A stretch of 7,085 nucleotides of DNA from Pseudomonadota bacterium (GCA_023451375.1 JAEXZS010000081.1:1-7085), one strand, 5' to 3'. Shown: positions 1 through 5,911, counted from the first letter of the stretch. Made by a program: numbers and translations. Notes: generated by a model from the sequence alone, not told the origin.

Positions 1-356
1 GGCGCGCGGTCCTCGACGCGCCGCACCTTCCGCTCGGGCCGGGGCCGGGGCGCGCGCAGGCCCTTCAGGGCCGTCGACGCCATCTCGCCCGGCGCCGACA
101 GGGTCCAGCGTCCGGCCCACTCGACGAAATCGACAGTGGAGAGCGGCAGCGCCGGATCGTCCAGCACGGAGGCCACCGCCTTCAGCCTTCGGTTCGAGCC
201 CGTCGTCTCGAACACCTCCGAAACGACGCCCCGCATCAGCCGCGGTCCCAGCGGCACGGCCACCTGGTCTCCGCGCGCCACGATCATCTCGTCCGGCACG
301 GCGTAGTCGAACGCCTCCGGCACCGGCAGGGGAATCAGGACCGAGGCGACCTTCAT
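1..356 (-). CDS. priA: Primosomal protein N' (PriA helicase), N-terminal part only
   Basis: PriA is the superfamily 2 DNA helicase that recognises stalled or repaired replication forks and reloads the replisome. Only the first 118 codons lie in the window; the gene runs off the left edge. The visible part starts MKVASVLIPLPVPEAFDYAVPD and continues with a VARGDQVAVPLGPR stretch and MRGVV, the typical opening of the PriA 3'-DNA-end-binding domain (a small beta-rich fold). The Walker and zinc-binding regions would lie outside. The ATG at 354-356 is the natural start because the FDY/GDQVAVPLGPR spacing to the N-terminus matches the family. It is transcribed away from the transaldolase gene, across a 207-base gap filled by palindromic repeats. 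The family call is secure from the N-terminal signature; the rest of the protein cannot be judged. Confidence 0.88.
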   Translation of the reverse strand, partial: MKVASVLIPLPVPEAFDYAVPDEMIVARGDQVAVPLGPRLMRGVVSEVFETTGSNRRLKAVASVLDDPALPLSTVDFVEWAGRWTLSAPGEMASTALKGLRAPRPRPERKVRRVEDRA

Positions 357-360
357 TGAT

Positions 361-410
361 CCCCCCCCGCATCGCGTGGGAGGGGCGCCGCGACGCGGTG
401 GAGGGGGCGA
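361..410 (-). repeat. Extragenic C/G-rich palindromic repeat, copy 1
   Basis: Read on the minus strand this block is a run of CCCCCTCC-type C-tracts alternating with small palindromes (CCGCG-A-CGCGG at 388-398, and a CGCATCGCG-centred arm at 368-376). A second copy lies in opposite orientation at 489-526. Both share the order CTTCGC, G/C-rich spacer, CCCCTCCC, GC-palindrome, GGGGG or GGAGG. Such elements are, to my knowledge, common between genes in Caulobacterales. They may act as transcript ends or REP-like elements. Here they lie just upstream of the priA start, so they would be in its leader or promoter region. Confidence 0.5.
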
Positions 411-488
411 AGCCGGACTCCGAAATCCACCGCAACCGCCCCGCGCCCCGCCGCCGACATCCCGCCCGTTCCCGCCCCCTGCGCCCCG

Positions 489-526
489 CTTCGCGCCGTC
501 CCCCTCCCCCGCTGCGCGGTGGAGGA
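489..526 (+). repeat. Extragenic C/G-rich palindromic repeat, copy 2
   Basis: This is the plus-strand partner of the block at 361-410: CTTCGC, then CCCCCTCCCCC, then the palindromic GCTGCGC and GGTGGAGG. The pair forms an imperfect inverted repeat about 80 bases apart, in the gap between divergent priA and the transaldolase gene. No T-run follows, so it is not a textbook intrinsic terminator. The remainder of the gap (411-488) is low-complexity C/G-rich DNA in which I see no gene. Confidence 0.45.
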
Positions 527-563
527 TCGACGTGGCCGCCAGCCGGCGCTAAAAGCCCGATCC

Positions 564-1217
564 ATGAAACTCTTCCTCGACACCGCAGACGTCGCCGTCA
601 TCAAGGACCTGGTCCCCACGGGCATGGTGGACGGCGTCACCACCAATCCGTCGCTGATCGCCAAGTCCGGTCGGAACATCGCCGAGGTCATCGCCGAAAT
701 CTGCGCCCTGGTCGAGGGCCCGATCTCCGCCGAGGCCGTCTCGCTCGATTTCGAGACCATGGTCAAGGAAGGCGACAAGCTGGCCGCCATCGCCCCGAAC
801 GTGGTGGTGAAGCTGCCGCTGACCTGGGACGGGCTGCGCGCCTGCCGCGTCTTCGCCGACAAGGGGATCAAGACCAACGTCACCCTGTGCTTCTCGGCCG
901 CCCAGGCGATGCTGGCGGCCAAGGCCGGCGCCACCTTCGTCTCGCCCTTCGTCGGCCGGCTTGAGGACAACGGCGCCGACGGCATCGCCCTGCTCGAGGA
1001 GATCCGCGTCCTGTACGACGTGCACGGCTTCGAGACCCAGATCCTGGCCGCATCCCTGCGCAACGTCGCCCACGTGGCCGCCGCCGCCGTCGCCGGATCG
1101 GACGCCGCCACCTTCGGCGCCGACACCTTCAAGGCCCTGGTAAAGCACCCGTTAACCGACAAGGGGCTTGATGCGTTCATGGCTGACTGGGGCAAGACCG
1201 GGCAGTCGATCCTGTAA
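564..1217 (+). CDS. tal: Transaldolase / fructose-6-phosphate aldolase-like protein (single-domain, TalC/FSA type)
   Basis: This cytosolic class I aldolase moves a dihydroxyacetone unit between sugar phosphates in the non-oxidative pentose phosphate pathway (or cleaves fructose 6-phosphate in the FSA branch). It has 217 residues, the usual length of the short transaldolase subfamily rather than the long TalB type of roughly 315. Visible motifs are FLDTA with Asp6, TNPSL at 28-32, VVVKLPLT carrying the Schiff-base Lys83, NVTLCFS, a SPFVGR phosphate-binding segment and an AASLRN stretch near 155. The ATG at 564 puts the catalytic lysine exactly at 83; no strong Shine-Dalgarno is seen. The DUF484 gene follows 25 bases downstream, so a shared transcript is likely. 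Transaldolase versus aldolase specificity cannot be settled from sequence. Confidence 0.93.
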   Translation: MKLFLDTADVAVIKDLVPTGMVDGVTTNPSLIAKSGRNIAEVIAEICALVEGPISAEAVSLDFETMVKEGDKLAAIAPNVVVKLPLTWDGLRACRVFADKGIKTNVTLCFSAAQAMLAAKAGATFVSPFVGRLEDNGADGIALLEEIRVLYDVHGFETQILAASLRNVAHVAAAAVAGSDAATFGADTFKALVKHPLTDKGLDAFMADWGKTGQSIL

Positions 1218-1242
1218 CACCGCGCATCTCCGGAGAGGTCTG

Positions 1243-1956
1243 TTGAGCGGCTCATTGGACCTATTCGCGGCGTCGGAAACGGACGGAGCGTCCGAGCTGC
1301 ACTGGCCGGACGTCCGCGCCTGGCTGCAGGCGCATCCCCAGACGCTGCTGGACGACCGCTCCCTGCTCGAGGAAGTGGGCCTGCGTCCGCATGGCCGCAA
1401 CGTCGTCGATTTCGGCGCCGCCGCCCTGGCCCGGCTGGAGGCCGTCGCCGAACGCGAGGCCGGCGCCCGGCGCGAGCTGGAGATGATCGCCCGCGCCAAC
1501 TTCGCCGCCCAGACTCAGACGCACGTCGCGACCTTGGACCTGATGGAGGCCCGCAATCACTCCGACCTGGCGCGACGGCTTGATGCGGCGGCGCAGGGAC
1601 GTTTCGGCCTGGCCGGCGCCGCCGTCGCCATGGAGAAGCCCGGCGGCGTCCCCTTCGGCTGGCGCGCGCTGGAGGCGGGCGGCGTCGACGCCATGTTGGG
1701 CGAACACGGCCTGGCCTGGCTGGGCCCGAACTTCGAGGGCCTGGACCTGTTCGGGGCCGCCGCGGACCAGGTCCAGTCCGTCGCCCTGATCCGCATGGCG
1801 CCTCAGCTGACGCCCGGGGAAGCCCCCCGCCGCTGCCTGTGCGCCTTCGGCTCGATGGAGCCGGAGGGCTTCACCCCGGCCATGGGTTGCGAACTGGCCG
1901 CCTTCCTGGCGCGCGTCGTCGAGCGCATGGCCGAGCGATGGCCCGTCCTCAACTGA
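1243..1956 (+). CDS. DUF484 family protein (GAF-like)
   Basis: This 237-residue protein matches the DUF484 layout. An N-terminal segment with WPDVRAWLQAHPQTLLDD (residues about 21-38) is followed by a helical, probably coiled-coil stretch rich in E, R and A (about 60-110). A C-terminal GAF-like domain ends in a FGSMEPEGFTP-type segment and a helix. DUF484 is usually encoded directly before a tyrosine recombinase, as here, but its biochemical role is not established. The TTG at 1243 is chosen because GGAGAGG lies at 1232-1238, four bases upstream, and earlier in-frame starts would overlap the transaldolase gene. Its last 19 bases overlap the xerC start, which indicates translational coupling. 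Confidence 0.85.
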   Translation: MSGSLDLFAASETDGASELHWPDVRAWLQAHPQTLLDDRSLLEEVGLRPHGRNVVDFGAAALARLEAVAEREAGARRELEMIARANFAAQTQTHVATLDLMEARNHSDLARRLDAAAQGRFGLAGAAVAMEKPGGVPFGWRALEAGGVDAMLGEHGLAWLGPNFEGLDLFGAAADQVQSVALIRMAPQLTPGEAPRRCLCAFGSMEPEGFTPAMGCELAAFLARVVERMAERWPVLN

Positions 1957-2867
1957 CCGCGTCGGAAGCCCTTTCCGCTTGGCTGGAGCATCTGGCGCAC
2001 GAGCGCCGCCTGTCGCCCCGCACCCTGGAGGCCTACGGCCACATCGGCCGCCTGTACCTCGCCTTTCTCGACCGCCATCGCGGCGAGGCCCTGTCGCTGA
2101 CGGACCTGGGGACGATCACCGCCGCCGAGGTGCGCGCCCACATGGCCGAGCGCCGCTCGGGCGACCATCCGCTGGGCGCCCGCTCGCTGAGCCAGACCCT
2201 GTCGGCCATTCGCGGCTTTCACGCCTTCCTCGACCGCCGGCTCGACACGCCCGCGCCGCAGCTGGCTTTGGTGCGCGGCCCGCGCGTCAAGCCGTCCCTG
2301 CCCCGCCCCGTCACCGAGGACCAGGCCCGCGGCCTGCTGGCCGAGCCCGACGCCGACCCGGACGCCCAGCCCTGGGAAGCCGCCCGCGACCGGGCCGTCC
2401 TGACCCTGCTCTACGGCTGCGGCCTGCGCATCTCGGAGGCCTTGTCCCTGACCCGCGCCGACGCGCCTGTCCCCGAGACTCTTCGGATCATCGGCAAGGG
2501 GTCCAAGACCCGCCTCGTTCCGGTGCTGCCCGCCGTGCGCGCCGCCGTGGACGCCTACCTGGCCCTCCAGCCCTTCCCGCTCCAGCCGCCCGACGCCCTG
2601 TTCCGCGCCCGCAGGGGCGGCCCCTTGAGCCCCCGCCACGTCCAGGCCTCGGTCCAGCGCCTGCGCGGCCGACTGGGCCTGCCGGAGCGCACCACGCCCC
2701 ACGCCCTGCGCCACAGCTTCGCCACCCACCTGCTGGGCGCCGGCGCCGACCTGCGCTCGATCCAGGAGTTGCTGGGTCACGCCAGCCTGTCGACGACGCA
2801 GAAATACACCGGCGTCGACGCTGAACGCCTCCTGGGCGCCTATGCGGCGGCCCATCCGCGCGCCTGA
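1938..2867 (+). CDS. xerC: Tyrosine recombinase XerC
   Basis: XerC and XerD resolve chromosome dimers by site-specific recombination at dif near the terminus, controlled by FtsK. The protein has 309 residues, standard for Xer. The N-terminal SAM-like core-binding domain (about 8-105) includes LSPRTLEAY. The catalytic domain carries the full pentad plus nucleophile: Arg164 (CGLRISE), Lys187 (GKGSKTR), His255 and Arg258 (HALRHSFATHLL), His281 (LGHASLSTTQ) and Tyr290 (KYTGVD). XerC rather than XerD is favoured by linkage to DUF484, but the two are alike and no dif site is in the window. The ATG at 1938 lies inside the end of DUF484, so translation is probably coupled. Its stop is six bases from the convergent stop of the next gene. 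Confidence 0.92.
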   Translation: MARPQLTASEALSAWLEHLAHERRLSPRTLEAYGHIGRLYLAFLDRHRGEALSLTDLGTITAAEVRAHMAERRSGDHPLGARSLSQTLSAIRGFHAFLDRRLDTPAPQLALVRGPRVKPSLPRPVTEDQARGLLAEPDADPDAQPWEAARDRAVLTLLYGCGLRISEALSLTRADAPVPETLRIIGKGSKTRLVPVLPAVRAAVDAYLALQPFPLQPPDALFRARRGGPLSPRHVQASVQRLRGRLGLPERTTPHALRHSFATHLLGAGADLRSIQELLGHASLSTTQKYTGVDAERLLGAYAAAHPRA

Positions 2868-2873
2868 GGTCGA

Positions 2874-3215
2874 TCAGTCGGCCGGCCTCGCCGGCGGGCC
2901 GGCCGGCGGCGGGACCCTGAACGAGGGCGGGCTCTCGCGGCCGAGTTCACGGCCCAGCGCCTGGGGCTGCCCCGGAACCGGGAAGCTGATCGGCAGGGGG
3001 CAGTTGTTCTCGTCGCGCCGGTCCAGCAGCAGATACCGCCGCACCTCCTGCGGCTGGACCGATCGGTCCAGCAGGTCCGAGGCCTGGATCCTCGCAAGCC
3101 GGCGCTGCGAGGGGAACTGCGCCCGCGTCACGCCGTCGCAATAGCTCGGCGTAAGGTCGACGTTCGACAGGTTCGCGGGTCCGCCCAGCAGGCTCAGCAT
3201 CAGAAGCGTCAGCAT
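2874..3215 (-). CDS. Small probable exported protein, unknown function
   Basis: I do not recognise a named family. The 113-residue product opens with a short hydrophobic stretch (MLTLLMLSLLGGPA, residues 1-14) that looks like a brief signal sequence, although positive charge is missing at the very start. The middle is polar and Arg-rich with two cysteines (26 and 72) that could form a disulfide, including the string DENNCPLPISFP. The tail (about 95-113) is rich in Pro, Ala and Arg and probably disordered. The ATG at 3215 has a good GGAGG eight bases upstream on the minus strand, supporting a real gene. It follows the SDR gene by 58 bases in the same direction, so the two may share a transcript, and it ends 6 bases from xerC. 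Confidence 0.7.
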   Translation of the reverse strand: MLTLLMLSLLGGPANLSNVDLTPSYCDGVTRAQFPSQRRLARIQASDLLDRSVQPQEVRRYLLLDRRDENNCPLPISFPVPGQPQALGRELGRESPPSFRVPPPAGPPARPAD

Positions 3216-3221
3216 GGCGTC

Positions 3222-3246
3222 ATCCTCCGAAACATCGCCGGAGGAT
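3222..3246 (-). promoter_or_regulatory. Hairpin sequestering the ribosome binding site of the gene at 2874-3215
   Basis: On the minus strand the arm ATCCTCCG (3246-3239) is followed by a nine-base loop and then the perfect complement CGGAGGAT (3229-3222). The second arm contains the GGAGG Shine-Dalgarno, eight bases before the ATG. In an mRNA that includes this leader, an 8-bp perfect stem would hide the ribosome site. No U-run follows, so it is not a simple terminator for the upstream SDR gene. Confidence 0.5.
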
Positions 3247-3273
3247 ACGCCCGCAACCTCGGATCGGCCATCC

Positions 3274-4065
3274 TCAGATCGCCTTCACGGCCCCGCCGTC
3301 CAGCCGGATCAGCGATCCGGTGACATAGGCCGCCAGCGGACTGGCCAGGAAGGCGGCCGTCGCCCCGAACTCCTCCGGCGTACCGACCCGGCCGACGGGA
3401 ATGGTCTTCACCGACGCCGCCCGCGCCTGCTCCGGCGACACCCCCGCCATCTCCGCCGCCATGCGGTCCAGCCGCTCGATCCGCGGCGTGTCGATGCGCC
3501 CGGGCAGCAGGGTGTTGACCGTCACCCCGTCGGCGCCCACCTCGTTCGCCAGCGTCTTGGCCCAGGCCGCGATCGAGGCGCGCAGGGTGTTCGACACCCC
3601 CAGCGCCGGCGACGGCTCCAGCACGGTGACCGAGGCCACGTTAAGGATGCGGCCCCATCCCCCCGCGCGCATGCGCGGCAGCACCCGATCGGTCAACCGG
3701 AACACCGACAGAACCATGGATTCGAAATGGTCGCGCCACACCTGCGGGTCCAGGTTCGACACCCCTGACGGCGGCGGCCCGCCCGTGTTGTTCAGCAGAA
3801 TCTCGATGTGCCCGCCCAGAAGCGCCTCGGCCGCATCGACGGCCTTCAGCAGCGCCTCATGATCGGCCAGGTCCGCCGCGGCCACGACCGCCCGCCCCGG
3901 CCCGGCGGCGTTCAGCGCGTCCGCCACGGCCTGAAGCTTCTCCACATCGCGCGACAGCAGCGCCACGTGCGCGCCCTCCGCGACCAGGGCCGTCGCCACG
4001 GCCCGGCCCAGGCCGCTGGAGCCGCCGCAGACCAGGGCGCGCTTGCCGGCGAGTTTCAGGTCCAT
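3274..4065 (-). CDS. SDR-family oxidoreductase with atypical active site
   Basis: A 263-residue short-chain dehydrogenase/reductase, the usual length of classical SDRs, probably cytosolic and NAD(P)-dependent. The Rossmann glycine motif is GGSSGLG (14-20), followed by LLSRD (36-40), AADLADHE (63-70) and LNNTGGPPP (91-99) in the NNAG position. The active-site Ser is at 145 (NVAS). Where classical members have YxxxK, this protein has Ser158 and Arg162 (SNTLR), exactly 13 and 17 residues after Ser145. C-terminal family features LLPGRIDTPR and YVTGSLIRLDGG are present. The substrate is unknown; annotations as 3-oxoacyl-ACP reductase would overstate the evidence. The ATG at 4065 is preferred over an upstream in-frame start because AAGGAG lies six bases before it and the GGSSGLG spacing is right. 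Confidence 0.88.
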   Translation of the reverse strand: MDLKLAGKRALVCGGSSGLGRAVATALVAEGAHVALLSRDVEKLQAVADALNAAGPGRAVVAAADLADHEALLKAVDAAEALLGGHIEILLNNTGGPPPSGVSNLDPQVWRDHFESMVLSVFRLTDRVLPRMRAGGWGRILNVASVTVLEPSPALGVSNTLRASIAAWAKTLANEVGADGVTVNTLLPGRIDTPRIERLDRMAAEMAGVSPEQARAASVKTIPVGRVGTPEEFGATAAFLASPLAAYVTGSLIRLDGGAVKAI

Positions 4066-4106
4066 GGCGATCTCCTTCGATGGGTCGCCAGATATCGGCC
4101 GCGCCG

Positions 4107-4142
4107 GCGCCGCGCGCAACGCCTCGTTAACCGGCGCGGCGC
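4107..4142. repeat. Inverted repeat in the divergent SDR / 4197 gene promoter gap
   Basis: GCGCCGCG (4107-4114) and CGCGGCGC (4135-4142) are perfect complements separated by 20 bases, in the 131-base gap between two divergent genes. The loop holds CGTTAACC (4125-4132), which contains a TTAACC half-site of the sort bound by CtrA in Caulobacterales, but the full TTAA-N7-TTAA site is absent. The arms are simple GC alternations, so chance is a real possibility. Promoters for both genes should lie in this gap, but I could not place -35 and -10 boxes with confidence. Confidence 0.3.
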
Positions 4143-4196
4143 ACCCTCCGTCTCCATGCGGCCGTCAGCGCCGCGGACAGGCCGGGAGGGCCGCCC

Positions 4197-4574
4197 GTGT
4201 CGACCAAGATGACCTCGAGCGTGCGGCGCTATAGCGACCATTTCGAGCCGCACGATTCCGATCCCCAGGAACAGCGCCGCCTGCGGGGCCAGCTGGAGCA
4301 GATCGACTACGCCGCCTATGTCGCCAACAAGGAGGTGGTCGGCCAGTCGCTGACGGGCCTGGACGCCGCCTCGCTGCAGAAACTGGCCGTCCTGACCGCC
4401 ACGGCCCGCGCCAAATGGGCCGCCGAAGCCCTGCGCCTGGCGCACTCCGGCTCTCCGGTCACCCCCGACCAGACCGCCCGCCTCACCGCGGCCCGCACCG
4501 CCTTCGAGGAGCTGGTCGAGGCCTACGACGCCCTGCGCCGCATGGTCGAGCGCGGCTACATCTCATTGAAGTAG
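4197..4574 (+). CDS. Small helical protein of unknown function
   Basis: I do not recognise a family. The 125-residue product has a charged, polar N-terminus (residues 1-30) and then mostly Ala/Leu/Glu/Arg-rich sequence expected to form helices, including AASLQKLAVLTATARAKWAA and a helix around FEELVEAYDALRRMVERG near the C-terminus. No signal peptide or membrane segment is visible. The GTG at 4197 is preceded by GGGAGGG at 4184-4190 with a six-base spacer, which decides the start over the ATG four codons later. Codon use is strongly GC-rich at third positions like the neighbouring core genes, so it belongs to the chromosomal side of the boundary at 4591. It is divergent from the SDR gene. Confidence 0.75.
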   Translation: MSTKMTSSVRRYSDHFEPHDSDPQEQRRLRGQLEQIDYAAYVANKEVVGQSLTGLDAASLQKLAVLTATARAKWAAEALRLAHSGSPVTPDQTARLTAARTAFEELVEAYDALRRMVERGYISLK

Positions 4575-4578
4575 GATT

Positions 4579-4672
4579 CCGGAAAACGCCTGGTGGAGCC
4601 GAGGGGACGGCCGTGTGGTCGCTTTCGTCGGTCATGGTGGCAGTGCGCGACTCGGTTGGTTAGGAGATCGCC
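4579..4672 (+). repeat. Diverged direct repeat, left copy
   Basis: Two segments here recur in the same order at 6452-6552. CCGGAAAAC-NNN-TGGTGG (4579-4596) matches 6452-6469 at 15 of 18 positions. GGTTGGTTAGGAGATCGCC (4654-4672) matches 6534-6552 at 16 of 19. The offsets are 1873 and 1880 bases, so the order and spacing are almost preserved while the sequence between them aligns only loosely. The left copy also contains the tRNA-end-like segment at 4591-4608, which the right copy lacks. Confidence 0.4.
4591..4608 (-). other. Candidate attachment site: displaced tRNA/tmRNA 3' end
   Basis: Read on the minus strand this is GTCCCCTCGGCTCCACCA. That parses as the 3' half of a T-stem (CCCCT), the 3' acceptor strand (CGGCTCC), discriminator A and CCA. 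In an intact gene the bases before it would be a T-loop (TTCGA) and the tRNA body; here the sequence changes abruptly and no body exists. An orphan 3' end is what integration into a tRNA or tmRNA gene leaves at the far end of an island. The orientation puts native chromosome to the left and the inserted DNA to the right. A tRNA-Ala-like or ssrA target is suggested by the GGCTCCACCA end. The intact gene is not in the window. Confidence 0.5.
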
Positions 4673-4703
4673 AAGGCTCTGATTGGACGGGGGGAAGGTC
4701 AAC

Positions 4704-4982
4704 GTGTGGAAGCTGGATCACATCGTCCCGGCGTCCGATGTTGACGTCGAAGAGCAGCGTCTCGCCGAGGTGCTTGCGAAGGCGGGCTACGATGTCGGGA
4801 AGCTGTCGCTGAACGCACTGGCCCAGCAGGTGCTGGCCGAGCGGGCGAAGGCGGTAGTGATGTCTATCGGCATCGAGCCGTCGAACTGGCCGCACTACCC
4901 GCTCGGCAATGGCGGCGTCGAGGTGCGCTTCCAGTTCAGCCGCGAGGAAGATCAGGTGAACGCGAGGCTGGCTTTGGCTTAG
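4704..4982 (+). CDS. Hypothetical protein of the accessory region
   Basis: Unrecognised 92-residue protein. It begins MWKLDHIVPASDVDVEEQ, has a predicted helical stretch with LNALAQQVLAERAKAVVMS (about 42-60), and ends in a segment that may form beta strands (GGVEVRFQFSREED). No signal peptide, membrane segment or named motif is seen. The GTG at 4704 is chosen because GGGGAAGG at 4691-4698 sits five bases upstream; a TTG at 4683 would add seven residues without a better ribosome site. It is the first gene after the putative island boundary and converges on the recombinase gene: the two share the four bases TTAG (4979-4982), each using part of it as its stop. Confidence 0.65.
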   Translation: MWKLDHIVPASDVDVEEQRLAEVLAKAGYDVGKLSLNALAQQVLAERAKAVVMSIGIEPSNWPHYPLGNGGVEVRFQFSREEDQVNARLALA

Positions 4983-5620
4983 GCCGGGACGCTCTCCATC
5001 GAGCGCTTGATGGCGGTCACCGTCATGGGCGAGGCACGATGGAGCCGGGCGGTGGCGCGGATGCCCTGACCGTCCGCCAACGATTTCCTGATCGCTTCCA
5101 CACGGTCGTCAGGCATAGGCTTCCGCCCGGACTTCTTGGTCGTGCGACGCAGACCGGCGAGGATGCGCTCTCGGATCATGGCGCGCTCGAACTCGGCGAA
5201 GACGCCCAGCATCTGGAACATCATCCGGCCTGAGGGCGTCGAGGTGTCGAGGCCCTGCTGGTGCAGGTAGAGGTCCACATTCTTGGACTGGATGTCGTTC
5301 AGGAAAGCCACGAGGTCGGGGAGGCTCCGGCCGAGGCGGTCCACGCTCCACGCCATGATCTGCTCGAAGTCCTTGCGCGCCACGCCCTTGAGCAGCGCGT
5401 CGTAGCCGGGGCGCCGATCACGTCCCTTGACGCCAGAGATGCCTTCGTCGGTGAAGGTCGCGGTGACGGTCCAGCCCTGACGCTCGGCGACGGCCAGCAG
5501 ATCGCGAAGCTGGTTCTCGACGGTCTGGTTCTTATCGGCCGTGCTCACACGGGCGTAGATCGCGACGCGCTTGGTCAGGGGTGTTCTCCGATTGCAGTTG
5601 GGAGAACGTAAGGGTCTCAT
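4979..5620 (-). CDS. Small serine recombinase (resolvase/invertase family)
   Basis: This site-specific recombinase cuts and rejoins DNA through a 5'-phosphoserine link. Counting from the ATG at 5620 (213 residues), the catalytic domain holds AIYARVS with Arg24 and nucleophile Ser26, a DRRPG segment with Arg70, and DRLGR with Arg95 and Arg98, matching the R8/S10/R45/R68/R71 set of gamma-delta resolvase. The oligomerisation helix follows (GRMMFQMLGVFAEFERAMIRE, 131-151). A short C-terminal DNA-binding region (about 165-210) begins GRKPM. The length fits resolvases and invertases, not large integrases. The start is uncertain: a CTG at 5578 has CGGAGA six bases upstream and would begin near the catalytic domain (LTKRVAIY), and a TTG at 5638 overlaps the preceding stop as TTGA. 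It is last in a leftward block of small genes. Confidence 0.9.
   Translation of the reverse strand: MRPLRSPNCNRRTPLTKRVAIYARVSTADKNQTVENQLRDLLAVAERQGWTVTATFTDEGISGVKGRDRRPGYDALLKGVARKDFEQIMAWSVDRLGRSLPDLVAFLNDIQSKNVDLYLHQQGLDTSTPSGRMMFQMLGVFAEFERAMIRERILAGLRRTTKKSGRKPMPDDRVEAIRKSLADGQGIRATARLHRASPMTVTAIKRSMESVPA
5583..5607. promoter_or_regulatory. Inverted repeat at the recombinase start: candidate operator or recombination half-sites
   Basis: GTTCTCC (5583-5589) and GGAGAAC (5601-5607) are perfect complements separated by 11 bases, 25 bases in all, close to the size of a serine-recombinase crossover site. They lie over the uncertain 5' end of the recombinase gene. If translation starts at CTG 5578 the repeat would be in the leader, and one arm would supply the GGAGA ribosome site. 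GGGGTGTT and GGAGAACG, which flank or form this site (5578-5608), both recur with a shorter gap at 6533-6550. Confidence 0.4.
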
Positions 5621-5634
5621 GGATCGGCAGAGCG

Positions 5635-5871
5635 TCAATCAGATCGGGCGAACGACCGCTCTTCCCTCGGCGCGATGAAGAGCCGGTCGCAGTCGTCACC
5701 GCTGGTCAATGGGATGACCTCAAACTCTTCCCCTGCCGCCTCCACGGCTTCAGCGGCCAGTTCGTTGAACTCCTGCTCGAAGCCGGATCGGCGGAACAGC
5801 ACCACGCCGTCCTTGGCGTCGAGCACTCCATACGCCGGGGAGCCTTCGAGAAGGGTGTTGAGCCGATCCAT
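5635..5871 (-). CDS. Small acidic hypothetical protein, paralogue of the gene at 6177
   Basis: A 78-residue product of unknown function. It aligns end to end with the protein encoded at 6177-6410, sharing M-RL, PAY-V, DG--L, EF, EA/E-AGEEF-V and a late F--P, about 25 identities with two one-residue gaps. The AGEEF block (46-50) is the longest identical string. The alternation of charged and hydrophobic residues suggests a small alpha/beta fold without membrane segments. The ATG at 5871 is supported by the paralogue alignment; upstream only a weak AAGAAC is seen. Its stop overlaps a possible TTG start of the recombinase by four bases, and it is the third gene of the leftward block. Confidence 0.65.
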   Translation of the reverse strand: MDRLNTLLEGSPAYGVLDAKDGVVLFRRSGFEQEFNELAAEAVEAAGEEFEVIPLTSGDDCDRLFIAPREERSFARSD

Positions 5872-5911
5872 GTTCTTGGAAGGCGTGAGGCGTCGGATGG
5901 TTCAGAACGGC

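Noticed and set aside
353..1255. A 300-codon minus-strand open frame opposite the transaldolase gene
   Set aside because: It is the antisense of a clear transaldolase with all family motifs; its translation is Ser/Ala/Arg-rich without recognisable domains. Long antisense frames are expected at this GC content.
1979..2824. A 281-codon plus-strand frame inside xerC
   Set aside because: It is a frame-shifted reading of xerC, extremely rich in Pro, Arg and Ala, with no ribosome site.
1803..2855. A 350-codon minus-strand open frame opposite xerC
   Set aside because: The plus strand carries a complete tyrosine recombinase with the full catalytic set. The antisense translation is Gly/Gln/Ala low-complexity and spans the DUF484/xerC junction.
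4125..4132. CtrA binding site at CGTTAACC
   Set aside because: Only one TTAA half-site is present; the second half at seven-base spacing is absent. A similar GTTAACC lies inside the transaldolase coding sequence, showing the word occurs without such a role.
3401..4212. Several plus-strand frames opposite the SDR gene
   Set aside because: They are antisense to a well-supported SDR, lack motifs and conflict with each other.
4609..4703. A continuation of the tRNA-like segment into a complete tRNA
   Set aside because: I looked for a T-loop, anticodon arm and D-arm on both strands to the right of 4608; pairing fails at once, so only a 3' fragment is present.
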